Origin: Sedimentisphaerales bacterium
GTDB taxonomy: Bacteria; Planctomycetota; Phycisphaerae; Sedimentisphaerales; Anaerohalosphaeraceae
Direction: 5' to 3'
DNA: 64,000 bases
Assembly (NCBI GenBank): GCA_016926155.1
Contig: JAFGPC010000051.1
Location: forward strand, 1-64,000
Part shown: piece by piece, positions 26,988 through 35,228 of the stretch
Numbering within the stretch: the stretch's first letter is position 1
How the letters are laid out: every line of letters starts with the position of its first letter
Made by a program: the position numbers and the translations under genes
Notes under the pieces: generated by a model
Seen by the model: only the letters and a program-made list of their open reading frames with translations
Database searches by the model: none
What the model was told of the DNA's origin: nothing

Positions 26988-27766
26988 GAATCGTCGGATT
27001 CCAGATCATTCTTCCATTCGAGGATTTCTTCCGGTCCCGCCAGACAATCCGGGGGAAGATGCGCCAGGACCATTTCCGTAAAAACGGTTCTTCCGATAGC
27101 GGCGGGGCTATGGGCGTCTGAGCCGTACACAAGCTTGACACCCGCTTCCAGTGCGGGCTCAAAGATACGATACCATTGCCTCTGATAATAGCCGTTGAGC
27201 CGCATGCCGGTCAGTTCGTTGATCTCCCAGGCGACCCTGTGTTTTGCACTGAATTTAGCGGCTTCATTTAGAATCGCTAAAACCTGTTCAAAGTGTACAT
27301 CCAGATCGACCGAGGCGGCCACCAGTCGCCCGGGATGGGCCAACGTGTGAATCCCCGGATTGGATACGATTCCCAGCAATGCCGTTCGCCATATCTCAAG
27401 AAACTGCTCACCTGTCATGGTGCAATCGTCGGGACTGAAGGGATAATTACCGACTGTCGGCACATAGTGAAAACCGGCAACCACATAATCCAGTGCGTTA
27501 AGATTCTCGGTTACCAAACGGCCGTCACCGAAATCCCCATCGACGTCGATCTCCGCCCCGATGATCACCCGACAGTCATGCTGCACACGGGACAACTCGG
27601 CGCGAATCGCCGTCACCACAGGCAGCCCGTTATGGCTGTAGACATGATCTGTAATCGCAATGGTTTCCAGACCCAACTCGTCGGCGCGAGCGCAGATCGA
27701 GGCCACATCCATATCCACAGCATGGCCGCAGTATTCGGTATGTATATGCATATCATAATGGATCAT
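26984..27766 (-). CDS. PHP-domain phosphoesterase
   Basis: The 260-aa product has the metal-binding set of PHP phosphatases: HIHTEYCGHA near residue 7, ITDHVYSHNGLP, GAEIDV, GFHYVP, LAHPGR and the C-terminal GSDAHSPAAIG. Relatives include histidinol phosphatase (HisK) and nucleotide phosphoesterases; the substrate here is unclear. ATG 27766 starts 1 nt after the stop of the MFS gene, and a GGAG lies within the end of that gene, so the two are translationally coupled. Starts further upstream would overlap the MFS gene. Confidence 0.88.
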   Translation of the reverse strand: MIHYDMHIHTEYCGHAVDMDVASICARADELGLETIAITDHVYSHNGLPVVTAIRAELSRVQHDCRVIIGAEIDVDGDFGDGRLVTENLNALDYVVAGFHYVPTVGNYPFSPDDCTMTGEQFLEIWRTALLGIVSNPGIHTLAHPGRLVAASVDLDVHFEQVLAILNEAAKFSAKHRVAWEINELTGMRLNGYYQRQWYRIFEPALEAGVKLVYGSDAHSPAAIGRTVFTEMVLAHLPPDCLAGPEEILEWKNDLESDDS

Positions 27767-27767
27767 T

Positions 27768-28970
27768 TTAGATTGGCTCCACAACTGCCAATACAGAGGG
27801 TTCAATCGGTTTTGAGGGCCCACCTGTTCGGCGCAGCATGACGATCCCGGCCACCAGCGCCAACATATATCCGATGGGGGAAAACTTCAATACCGAATCC
27901 ACGCCGATTCTATCGGCCAACGGCGCCAAGACCATGATCGCCACGCTGGCTATTCCCCACACGCCTCCGACGATTAAACCCATTCGCGTTCCGAAAATCG
28001 GACCCCGGGCGTTTTTGGCCAGCGTCACCAGAACCGGATACGCTCCGTAACCCAACACGCCCGCCGGGAATAACAACAGGTACGTCCAGCTACTATCGAT
28101 AAAAATCAAAAAAGGAACCAACATGCCGATCGCTCCCAGCATACCCAAAGTGGCACATCGCACTTCGCCGATTTTGTGAGCCAGCCAGGCCAGAGCGAAA
28201 GAGCCTGCGCCTCCGCCGATCATAAACAGGGTAACGGCCCTGCCGCCGGCCAGAGAACCGAGCTTTTGCGGCAGAAGCCAAACGAGGATCGCCGAAGAGA
28301 TCCCGGCCAGGGTGGTCATCAGCAAGACGGGCCAGAAGGAAATCAGCCCTGGGCTGGACCGACGTTTTCCGTTTTCATCGAAAAGCGGCGTCTCAACGGC
28401 CAATCGGATTCGCATCAGTACCAGCAGAGGAATCCCAATCATCGGCGTCAACAGGAATACATATAAACCTTCCAGGCCGAAGACCTCCAGGAGTCGCGGC
28501 GAAAACCAGCCGCCAATGCAGAAACCGGCGATTCCCCCGGCCATATACACCCCCGTAGCAATCGCGGCGGGTACCTTGTTGATCGCATGGACCGCCCGCA
28601 GCGCCTCGGGATGCGGCATCGCCACACCACAGCCGGCAACAACAGCCAGAAACACGAGCATTGGAAACATGGTCGAAGTACGAGGCAGCAGGGCAAACAA
28701 ACTCAGCGCTATACACAAGACCAGACCAATGTATTGAAAACGCGGACGATCGCTTCCGGCCCGCCAGTGACCGGTCAAGACCTGCACGCCATTGCAGGTA
28801 AGATTGAAAACCCCCAGTAACACTCCCCCCATTGTGATTGACAGAGTAAACTCCCGCTGAATCTCCGGGAGCACAACATGGATGATCCCCGGCGGCACAT
28901 CCAATAAGCCATGCACCACCGTCAACGCCAGCAACTGTTTCCATTGAAACTGCTTCGATTCGACCGACAT
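27768..28970 (-). CDS. MFS transporter, fosmidomycin-resistance (Fsr)-like
   Basis: The 400-aa product has about twelve hydrophobic helices. The first helix segment reads LTVVHGLLDVPPGIIHVVLP, similar to the HxxxDxxxG start of Fsr-type exporters. The central loop (FDENGKRRSSPG) separates two six-helix halves. It is an inner-membrane exporter; the substrate is unknown. It lies 29 nt after the ABC ATPase and 1 nt before the PHP gene in a purC-ABC-MFS-PHP run, which suggests co-transcription but not a shared pathway. Confidence 0.85.
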   Translation of the reverse strand: MSVESKQFQWKQLLALTVVHGLLDVPPGIIHVVLPEIQREFTLSITMGGVLLGVFNLTCNGVQVLTGHWRAGSDRPRFQYIGLVLCIALSLFALLPRTSTMFPMLVFLAVVAGCGVAMPHPEALRAVHAINKVPAAIATGVYMAGGIAGFCIGGWFSPRLLEVFGLEGLYVFLLTPMIGIPLLVLMRIRLAVETPLFDENGKRRSSPGLISFWPVLLMTTLAGISSAILVWLLPQKLGSLAGGRAVTLFMIGGGAGSFALAWLAHKIGEVRCATLGMLGAIGMLVPFLIFIDSSWTYLLLFPAGVLGYGAYPVLVTLAKNARGPIFGTRMGLIVGGVWGIASVAIMVLAPLADRIGVDSVLKFSPIGYMLALVAGIVMLRRTGGPSKPIEPSVLAVVEPI

Positions 28971-28999
28971 ATTCTGTCAACCTTACTGGAGAAAGGGAT

Positions 29000-29812
29000 T
29001 TATACGGAATTAATCTGGTTATTATGAATCCACATTTGATATTGTCCCTGAATCCGCTCGACCTGACAAACACAGTCAAACGCTCGGCTGAGAACCTCGC
29101 CGGATAAGACCTGCTTGGCAGGTCCGCGGTTCAATATCCGACCGCCTTTCAAAACCATTACCTGATCGATCCATGGTCCGATTTCTTCGATATGATGCGT
29201 TACATAAACAATGCCCGGGCAATCCTGGTTTCCCGCCAGTTGGCTCAAATCTGCAAGAAATTGATGTCGGGCAGCCGGATCAAGCCCCACACACGGTTCA
29301 TCGAGAATCAGCAACCTGGGCCGATTGATCATGGCCCGTGCAATCAGCGCCCTCTGTTGTTCTCCTTGACTGAGAGTTTCATATTGTTGCTCGGCATAGC
29401 ACTCTGCACCGATGGCAGAAAGGGTGGTATAGGCCCGATCATATTCAGCCTTTTCAAATGATCGATATAAGCCCAGGGATGCATCCATTCCGCTGACGAC
29501 AATATCGATCGTCCGGTTCCTTCCGGGCAGTTGAGTGGTCAAGGCACTGCTGACCCAGCCGATCGTTCGACGAAGCCGGCCCAGGTGACACTCACCCAAC
29601 CGATGACCCAATACTTCCACTATACCTTGTGCAGGCCATTCATAACCGGTGAGAATCTTAAGAAGTGAGGTCTTACCCGAACCATTGGCTCCCAGCAGCG
29701 CCCAATGCTGATCAGGTTCAATGGTCCAGGAAATATTTGACAGAATCGGTCGCTTCTTGCGTTCAAAGGAAACACCCTCCAGATGTACAACAGGCATAGT
29801 CATGCGTTTCAT
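29000..29812 (-). CDS. Stand-alone ABC ATPase (ModF/YlmA-like)
   Basis: The 270-aa cytoplasmic ATP-binding protein has Walker A GANGSGKTS near residue 42, signature LSQGEQQRALIARAM near residue 146, Walker B LLILDEPCVGLD, and the H-loop VTHHIEEI. The family (ModF/YlmA-like) often occurs without a permease, as here. The C-terminal 40 residues (RAFDCVCQVERIQGQY) are an extra domain typical of that group. The start ATG overlaps the purC stop by ATGA. The transport substrate, if any, is unknown. Confidence 0.85.
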   Translation of the reverse strand: MKRMTMPVVHLEGVSFERKKRPILSNISWTIEPDQHWALLGANGSGKTSLLKILTGYEWPAQGIVEVLGHRLGECHLGRLRRTIGWVSSALTTQLPGRNRTIDIVVSGMDASLGLYRSFEKAEYDRAYTTLSAIGAECYAEQQYETLSQGEQQRALIARAMINRPRLLILDEPCVGLDPAARHQFLADLSQLAGNQDCPGIVYVTHHIEEIGPWIDQVMVLKGGRILNRGPAKQVLSGEVLSRAFDCVCQVERIQGQYQMWIHNNQINSV

Positions 29813-30708
29813 CCGGCCGGCTTGAACTTTCTGCCGGTCAGTTTTTCATAGCCTTCGATGTACTTAGCACTGGTCTTCTGGATGATATCTTCCGGGAGCT
29901 CGATACCTGGACCGGATTTGTCGAAGTGAATCTCTTCCAGATAATTACGGACAAACTGCTTGTCGAAGCTTTCCTGGTCACGACCCGGTTCGTATTTGTC
30001 AGCCGGCCACAAACGGGACGAATCCGGTGTAAGTACCTCGTCGATCAGGATCGTCTTGCCGTCGATCAGGCCCCATTCGAATTTGGTATCGGCCAGAATA
30101 AGCCCCCTACTCTCGGCATAATCTCGGGCCTTACTGAAGATTTCGATACTCTTGTCGCGGACATATCGGGCCTGTTGCTGTCCAATAATGGATGCGCATT
30201 GTTCATAGGAAATATTTTCATCGTGCAGACCCTGCTCAGCCTTGGTCGCTGGGGTGAAGATCGGTTCGGAGAGCTTGGCGCATTGGGACAGGCCTGTAGG
30301 TAGCTTGACACCGCAGACAGTTTGGTTTTTGCGATACTCTTTCCAACCCGAACCGGCCAGATACCCCCGGACCACGCATTCGATCGGAAGTACCTGCGTT
30401 TTCTTAACCAGCATTGACCGGCCTACAAGCTGATCGGCGTAGTCACAGAAGGGAGCCGGAAACTCGCTTACATTATCACTGATCAGGTGGTTCTCGACGA
30501 TATCACCCAGATAATCAAACCAAAATCGCGAAATCTGCGTTAAAACCTGTCCTTTATACGGAATTCCACTCTTCATAATAACATCAAAAGCGCTGAGACG
30601 ATCCGAGGCAACGATCAGCAGTTTGTCACCCAGATCGTAGAGATCCCGCACTTTTCCATGTTTGGCCTGTGTATTCGCGATTTCCGTCTGCAGGACAATA
30701 CCAGCCAT
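29809..30708 (-). CDS. purC: Phosphoribosylaminoimidazole-succinocarboxamide synthase (SAICAR synthetase)
   Basis: This ATP-dependent enzyme joins CAIR and aspartate in purine synthesis. The 299-aa product is the eukaryote/bacterial long type: GKVRDLYDLGDKLLIVASDR near the start, the family signature LPIECVVRGYLAGSGW, and the second signature LADTKFEWGL. The other purine gene in the window is purN, fused to RNase HI more than 22 kb away, so the purine pathway is dispersed. purC is the first gene of a four-gene minus-strand operon and overlaps the ABC gene by 4 nt. Confidence 0.96.
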   Translation of the reverse strand: MAGIVLQTEIANTQAKHGKVRDLYDLGDKLLIVASDRLSAFDVIMKSGIPYKGQVLTQISRFWFDYLGDIVENHLISDNVSEFPAPFCDYADQLVGRSMLVKKTQVLPIECVVRGYLAGSGWKEYRKNQTVCGVKLPTGLSQCAKLSEPIFTPATKAEQGLHDENISYEQCASIIGQQQARYVRDKSIEIFSKARDYAESRGLILADTKFEWGLIDGKTILIDEVLTPDSSRLWPADKYEPGRDQESFDKQFVRNYLEEIHFDKSGPGIELPEDIIQKTSAKYIEGYEKLTGRKFKPAG

Positions 30709-30866
30709 CGATCTTCCCTTTCTCTAGAATTTATTCCCTTGCAAAAACGGCATCCTATGGCTCCGTCAGAGCTCTGTCAAGTAGATAGATTAAACTCGTA
30801 TAAGAGTCGCAAAAAAGGGCAGAAAAAAGAGCCATAAGTCATTATTCTCATTCCTGTGGGAAGCGC

Positions 30867-30895
30867 TTGCGATCTTACCTGCAGCGCAGTATAAC
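30867..30895 (+). promoter_or_regulatory. Candidate promoter for the ThyX-like gene
   Basis: TTGCGA (30867-30872), a 17-nt spacer and TATAAC (30890-30895) lie 35 nt upstream of ATG 30930. The predicted start point leaves about 28 nt of 5' UTR. Confidence 0.4.
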
Positions 30896-30929
30896 AGCGC
30901 GAAATGGAATATAGCATAAAGGGATCGGA

Positions 30930-31568
30930 ATGGCTGAATTTGTGATGCGAGTGGAAAAAGTAGAGGAGGCCGGGTACGAAGCGGCCCTTAGGGGACTGGC
31001 CCACAATAAAAAGCAAATCCCAGAGCAGATGGCTCCAGTGGCTGAGCGACTGGCTGATAAGGATGGGGGGCATAATAAATTTCTCGAGAGTATCGTTGTC
31101 TGGCTGGACGTTCAGGGACCGCGGTACTGGTGGCAGGAAGCCGATACGTTTCGTCTCTCCACCAAGCAGAGCGAAAGCACGATGCACACACTCAAGAAGG
31201 AACTGTCGCAGATCGATATTGAAGATGATAACGCAATCCGGCAATTTATTAAGGAAAATTTTGAATCCGGGTCGTGCAGTGTAGAACATCTGAGATATTT
31301 ATACGAAGCCTTTCAGGTGGACGATCTGGTCGAGATTAAGAAACGTCTCCCCGAAGGTTTCCTCCAGAGACGACTCTGGTGTATGAGCTATCGTACATTA
31401 CGGAATATCATTCTTCAACGGCGTTCCCATCGCCTGCCGCACTGGCGGAGTTTTACCGAACAGGTCCTATCTCAGGTAAACCATCCCGAGTTGTTGCCTT
31501 CTCTTCCAGGTGACAAAGTTTTACAGGCATCTGAAACGACGATTCAAATAAACCATTCTATGAGCTGA
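30930..31568 (+). CDS. Phage-type ThyX-like protein
   Basis: The 212-aa cytoplasmic protein matches, from memory, a family common in phages that is often annotated as FAD-dependent thymidylate synthase. The shared landmarks are KFLESIVVWLDVQGPRYWW, the Ser-rich turn KQSESTMHTLKKE, LPEGFLQRRLWCMSYRTLRN and the basic segment QRRSHRLPHW. The classical ThyX motif (RHRxxSxNxxSxRY) is not present in that form, so thymidylate synthesis is not certain. No phage gene is nearby. The next gene, a PfkB kinase, starts 33 nt downstream. I am moderately confident of the family and unsure of the reaction. Confidence 0.5.
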   Translation: MAEFVMRVEKVEEAGYEAALRGLAHNKKQIPEQMAPVAERLADKDGGHNKFLESIVVWLDVQGPRYWWQEADTFRLSTKQSESTMHTLKKELSQIDIEDDNAIRQFIKENFESGSCSVEHLRYLYEAFQVDDLVEIKKRLPEGFLQRRLWCMSYRTLRNIILQRRSHRLPHWRSFTEQVLSQVNHPELLPSLPGDKVLQASETTIQINHSMS

Positions 31569-31601
31569 AATTGGTTGCAGCATAAAGGAAATGAATACAG
31601 G

Positions 31602-32558
31602 ATGGTCAAGAATACGCACATTATCACAGTGGGAATCAGTCCATCCTGGGATATACGGTGTTATGTTGAGAATCTGACGTGGGGAGAGCATAAGCGTCTT
31701 TCCCGACAAACCATCCTTCCGGCCGGTAAGGCATTGAATATATCGCGGGCACTGGCATGGTTGGGACGGAACAGTATGGCAATGGGACTGTGGGGCCAAA
31801 GCGACCATCAGGAACTGATGCAATCGACAATAGAGTTACAGAGTCAGGTCGCGTTTCATTTTACGCTCGTGCCCGGTCGGACAAGACATAATATTACGGT
31901 GATTGATGCATCCAACACTCAGGAGGTGCATTTAAGGGCAGAAAATTCACTGGCTACAAAAGAAAGCCTGACTCGACTTAAAAATGATTTAAGAAACGAG
32001 GTGGATGATAAGACGATCTGTATTTTTTCCGGGGCTATGCCGGAAGGCGAATTACTGGATCCCTGCCTTGAATGTTTGCACGTTTGCAAGGGGAATGGGG
32101 CGACGCTGGTTGTCGATACAAACGGCCCGGCATTGAGACACATACTGGAACAAAAGAATCACTGGCTCATGAAACCGAATCTCTATGAATTACGAGAGCT
32201 TTTACATTGTGAAGTAGAGGATGAAGCAATCGCCATCGACGGTGCTATTCAACAGATCCTCGATTTTACGGAGATGGTGGTCGTCAGCCGAGGGAAAAAG
32301 GGGGCCGTAGCGGTCACACGGCAAGAGGCCTGGTCCGCGGAATTGACCGATAAAGAGCGACCGATTCTCAGCACGGTTGGTTGTGGAGATTTTTTGCTGG
32401 CAGGCTTTCTGGATGTATTATTGTCCGGCAGGTCGATGCAAGAGGCCCTGAAACAGGGGATCAAGATAGGATCGGCCCATGCCTGGGGGCTGACAGATGC
32501 AAAGTCATGGAGCAAAATTGCCGATACTATTGGTGTGGAGTTGCGTCAGATACGTTAG
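31602..32558 (+). CDS. PfkB-family sugar kinase, 1-phosphofructokinase/LacC-like
   Basis: The 318-aa product matches the FruK/LacC branch of PfkB kinases, which phosphorylate fructose-1-phosphate or tagatose-6-phosphate. It shows the first signature PAGKALNISRALAWLG, the substrate strand ICIFSGAMPEGE, and the anion-hole/catalytic loop STVGCGDFLLAGF, where most relatives have GAGD. ATG 31602 is chosen with AAGGAA about 11 nt upstream; the frame is open from a TTG at 31575. No PTS genes are adjacent, so the substrate cannot be fixed from context. Confidence 0.85.
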   Translation: MVKNTHIITVGISPSWDIRCYVENLTWGEHKRLSRQTILPAGKALNISRALAWLGRNSMAMGLWGQSDHQELMQSTIELQSQVAFHFTLVPGRTRHNITVIDASNTQEVHLRAENSLATKESLTRLKNDLRNEVDDKTICIFSGAMPEGELLDPCLECLHVCKGNGATLVVDTNGPALRHILEQKNHWLMKPNLYELRELLHCEVEDEAIAIDGAIQQILDFTEMVVVSRGKKGAVAVTRQEAWSAELTDKERPILSTVGCGDFLLAGFLDVLLSGRSMQEALKQGIKIGSAHAWGLTDAKSWSKIADTIGVELRQIR

Positions 32559-32580
32559 CCTATTGAAAATTAGAAAAAAA

Positions 32581-33162
32581 ATGAATATGTTTGAAACTAT
32601 CGGAACATGTGCCTTTATTCAGGGTATCGGCTGGGAACAAGTTTTTTCCCTGATTGCCGCTGTTTTTCTTGGAGGAGCGATTGGTTTTGAGAGGGAATGG
32701 AACGGCAAATCCGCCGGTCTGCGGACCAACATTATTATTTGCCTGGGAGCCTGTGCGTTTACGATTATTGCAGAGAATATTTCAGAAGGTAACCCGGATG
32801 CAGCGACTCGAATCGCGGCCGGGATTGTAACGGGGGTCGGCTTTCTGGGAGCCGGCGCGCTGATTCATGGCGGTGATAGTATCCATGGCTTGACCACGGC
32901 GGCCAGTATTTGGCTGGTAACCAGCATCGGAGTGGCTTGCGGGGCGGGAGAGTATATCACGGCTATAGCGGTAACGGTTTTGGCCTTGTTTGCCTTATTC
33001 GGATTGATGCCTCTGACACGGTGGATTCGACGTAAGCATCAACGTTGGGAAGGTTTGTCGCCTAATCGAGAGAACGAAATAAATGGCCCTGCTTTGACGG
33101 GGCAAACAAGAAAGCAAACCATGGAAGGGATTAAGGATGGAGCCTCAGATACAGGCCCCTGA
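32581..33162 (+). CDS. MgtC/SapB-family membrane protein
   Basis: The 193-aa product carries the MgtC family core: VFLGGAIGFEREWNGKSAGL near residue 24, then helices TNIIICLGACAFTII and ATRIAAGIVTGVGFLGAGAL, followed by TTAASIWLVTSIGVACG. It has about five membrane helices and a charged C-terminal tail with no clear ACT domain. MgtC proteins modulate magnesium and ATP homeostasis in pathogens; in free-living bacteria the role is unknown. ATG 32581 has only a weak purine-rich ribosome binding site. Its 3' end overlaps the acyltransferase gene by 26 nt. Confidence 0.88.
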   Translation: MNMFETIGTCAFIQGIGWEQVFSLIAAVFLGGAIGFEREWNGKSAGLRTNIIICLGACAFTIIAENISEGNPDAATRIAAGIVTGVGFLGAGALIHGGDSIHGLTTAASIWLVTSIGVACGAGEYITAIAVTVLALFALFGLMPLTRWIRRKHQRWEGLSPNRENEINGPALTGQTRKQTMEGIKDGASDTGP

Positions 33163-34267
33163 AGTAATCGAAGTCGATCCGGCAGCGCGCCGGGTGCTGT
33201 CGATTGACGCCTTACGCGGCTTTGACATGTTCTGGATTGTTGGGGGTGGGGCGATCTTTACAAGCCTACATGCGATCTTTCAGCATCCGAGTACGGAGTG
33301 GATCAAGACTCAGCTTACCCACGTCCAATGGGAAGGGTTTCGATTTGAAGATTTGATCATGCCGCTGTTTTTATTCATCGTTGGTGTGGTTATGCCTTTT
33401 TCCTTTTCCCGCCGTCTCGTTCGCGGCGACAGCAAGGCCAAACTACATCTTCATGTTCTACTTCGTGTGTTGGTGCTCTGGGTGCTGGGGATGATTAAGC
33501 AAGGACATTTACTGGAGTTTGACCCGGAGACCTTGCGTATTTACAGTAACACTTTACAGGCGATTGCGGCGGGATACCTGATTGGAGCATTGCTCCTGTT
33601 GAATCTACCGCTGATCGGACAGGTTCTCGTATGGTTGTTTCTGTTGGCTGGGTACTGGGCATTATTGATGTTTGTGCCTGTGCCGGGCCATGGGGCGGGT
33701 GTGCTGACGGAACAGGGGAACCTGGCGATCTATATCGACAAATTGATACTGGGGCGATTCCAGGATGGTACGATATATACGTGGATTCTGAGCAGTATGA
33801 CGTTTGGAACCACCGTGATAATGGGTATCTTTGCGGGCAAATGGCTTCGTACCACGCGCTCGGATGGAGTCAAGGTATTCGGATTGCTCCTTGCCGGAGT
33901 GACCTGCATCGGTCTTGGACTCGGCTGGAACGAGGTCTTCCCGATTATCAAACACATCTGGACAAGTTCTTTTGTTCTGTTTTCCGGCGGGATCTGCTTG
34001 GTGGTTCTAGGGCTGTTTTATTTGGTGATCGATGTCTGGGGCCTGCAGAAGTGGTCCTATCCTTTTGTGGTGCTGGGGGCCAATGCAATTTTCGTTTATA
34101 TGTCCACCAGCCTTATCAACTACCGATGGACTGCCGACAAACTTGTAGGGGGACTGGATCGATGGATGGGATCCTGGACCGAGTTTATTCACGTCACAGT
34201 CTCCTTCGGATTGATTTGGCTACTGTTGTTCTGGATGTACCGCAAGAGAACCTTTATTAAAATCTAG
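33137..34267 (+). CDS. Membrane acyltransferase, HGSNAT/DUF5009-like
   Basis: The 376-aa product has about ten membrane helices and begins RRVLSIDALRGFDMFWIVGG, the classical motif of heparan-alpha-glucosaminide N-acetyltransferase relatives in bacteria. FRFEDLIMPLFLFIVGVVMP follows, as in the family. Such proteins may transfer acetyl groups from cytosolic acetyl-CoA to sugars at the membrane. GGGATTAAGG precedes ATG 33137, which lies inside the MgtC gene. The glycosyltransferase run that follows suggests that the acceptor is a glycan, but this is inference. Confidence 0.85.
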   Translation: MEPQIQAPEVIEVDPAARRVLSIDALRGFDMFWIVGGGAIFTSLHAIFQHPSTEWIKTQLTHVQWEGFRFEDLIMPLFLFIVGVVMPFSFSRRLVRGDSKAKLHLHVLLRVLVLWVLGMIKQGHLLEFDPETLRIYSNTLQAIAAGYLIGALLLLNLPLIGQVLVWLFLLAGYWALLMFVPVPGHGAGVLTEQGNLAIYIDKLILGRFQDGTIYTWILSSMTFGTTVIMGIFAGKWLRTTRSDGVKVFGLLLAGVTCIGLGLGWNEVFPIIKHIWTSSFVLFSGGICLVVLGLFYLVIDVWGLQKWSYPFVVLGANAIFVYMSTSLINYRWTADKLVGGLDRWMGSWTEFIHVTVSFGLIWLLLFWMYRKRTFIKI

Positions 34268-34340
34268 TTGACGGATCGAATCCATTGCATTAGTTTTAAT
34301 GTGTGGGCATAATGACTGACCTGTCAGGGACGATAGGCGA

Positions 34341-35228
34341 ATGATCTACGATACGTTTCTTTTTTATAATGAACTGGATCTCCTGGAAATCCGTCTGCAC
34401 GAACTGGCCGATGTAGTCGATTGGTTCGTACTGCTGGAGGCCTCCCGCACTTTTACGAACAAGCCAAAAGCCATGGTTTTTCGGGACCATAAAAGTCGAT
34501 TTGCCGATTTTCTTGACCGAATCATCCATATTGAGATGAATGTTTTCGAGGATGTTGATACAAGCGATGCCTGGCAGATGGAGTGCTATTTACGGCGAAG
34601 GTTGATCCTCGGCTTGGAACGATGTACGGAGACAGATGTAATTTTACTCTCGGATGTGGATGAAATTCCACGGGCTTCAACCGTTATTCAGGAGGCTGAA
34701 ACGGGGGGCATCAAAAGTCTGGTGCAGCGTGAGAGTTATTATTACGTGAACTGTATTGGTAGCTATATTGTAGGCACGACGATGTTCCCCTATCGTTTTC
34801 TGAGTCAGGTAACACGCGATCTGCAATATTACCGCGGAGCACGAAGAAAGATGGTCAGCAAGGGGGGCTGGCATTTCAGTTATCTGGGTGGGGTGGAGGC
34901 AATCCAGGACAAGATCGCCGCCTTTTCGCATACCGAGTGCGACCGGCCGCAGTTCACCAATGCCGAGCACCTGGAATCCTGTCTTGCCGGATCAAAAGAT
35001 TTATTCTATCGAATCGGCTGTGACTATAAAATCATTCCATTGGATGAGAGTTTTCCACACTATCTGGTACAAAATCAGGATCGATTTTCTCACCTGATCA
35101 AGCCGGTCGATGCCCATCAAAAGCTCTCCCATCCAAATCCTTCTGTGGACAAACCGATCACGGATATCCCAACCAATGGAATACCCAGTAGCCGTTCTTC
35201 CCATAAACTTTCGAGGCCAATTCCGTGA
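34341..35228 (+). CDS. Glycosyltransferase family 17-like protein
   Basis: The 295-aa product resembles GT17 (beta-1,4-N-acetylglucosaminyltransferase III-like), with an N-terminal IYDTFLFYNELDLLEIRLHE, the nucleotide-sugar/metal motif LLSDVDEIPRAS and a later GGWHFSYLGG. It is cytoplasmic or peripheral, with no signal peptide. It is the first of three consecutive, overlapping glycosyltransferase genes; its TGA overlaps the GTG of the next. The last 30 residues (NPSVDKPITDIPTNG onward) are low complexity. The acceptor is unknown, though the cluster suggests a surface glycan or protein glycosylation. Confidence 0.88.
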   Translation: MIYDTFLFYNELDLLEIRLHELADVVDWFVLLEASRTFTNKPKAMVFRDHKSRFADFLDRIIHIEMNVFEDVDTSDAWQMECYLRRRLILGLERCTETDVILLSDVDEIPRASTVIQEAETGGIKSLVQRESYYYVNCIGSYIVGTTMFPYRFLSQVTRDLQYYRGARRKMVSKGGWHFSYLGGVEAIQDKIAAFSHTECDRPQFTNAEHLESCLAGSKDLFYRIGCDYKIIPLDESFPHYLVQNQDRFSHLIKPVDAHQKLSHPNPSVDKPITDIPTNGIPSSRSSHKLSRPIP

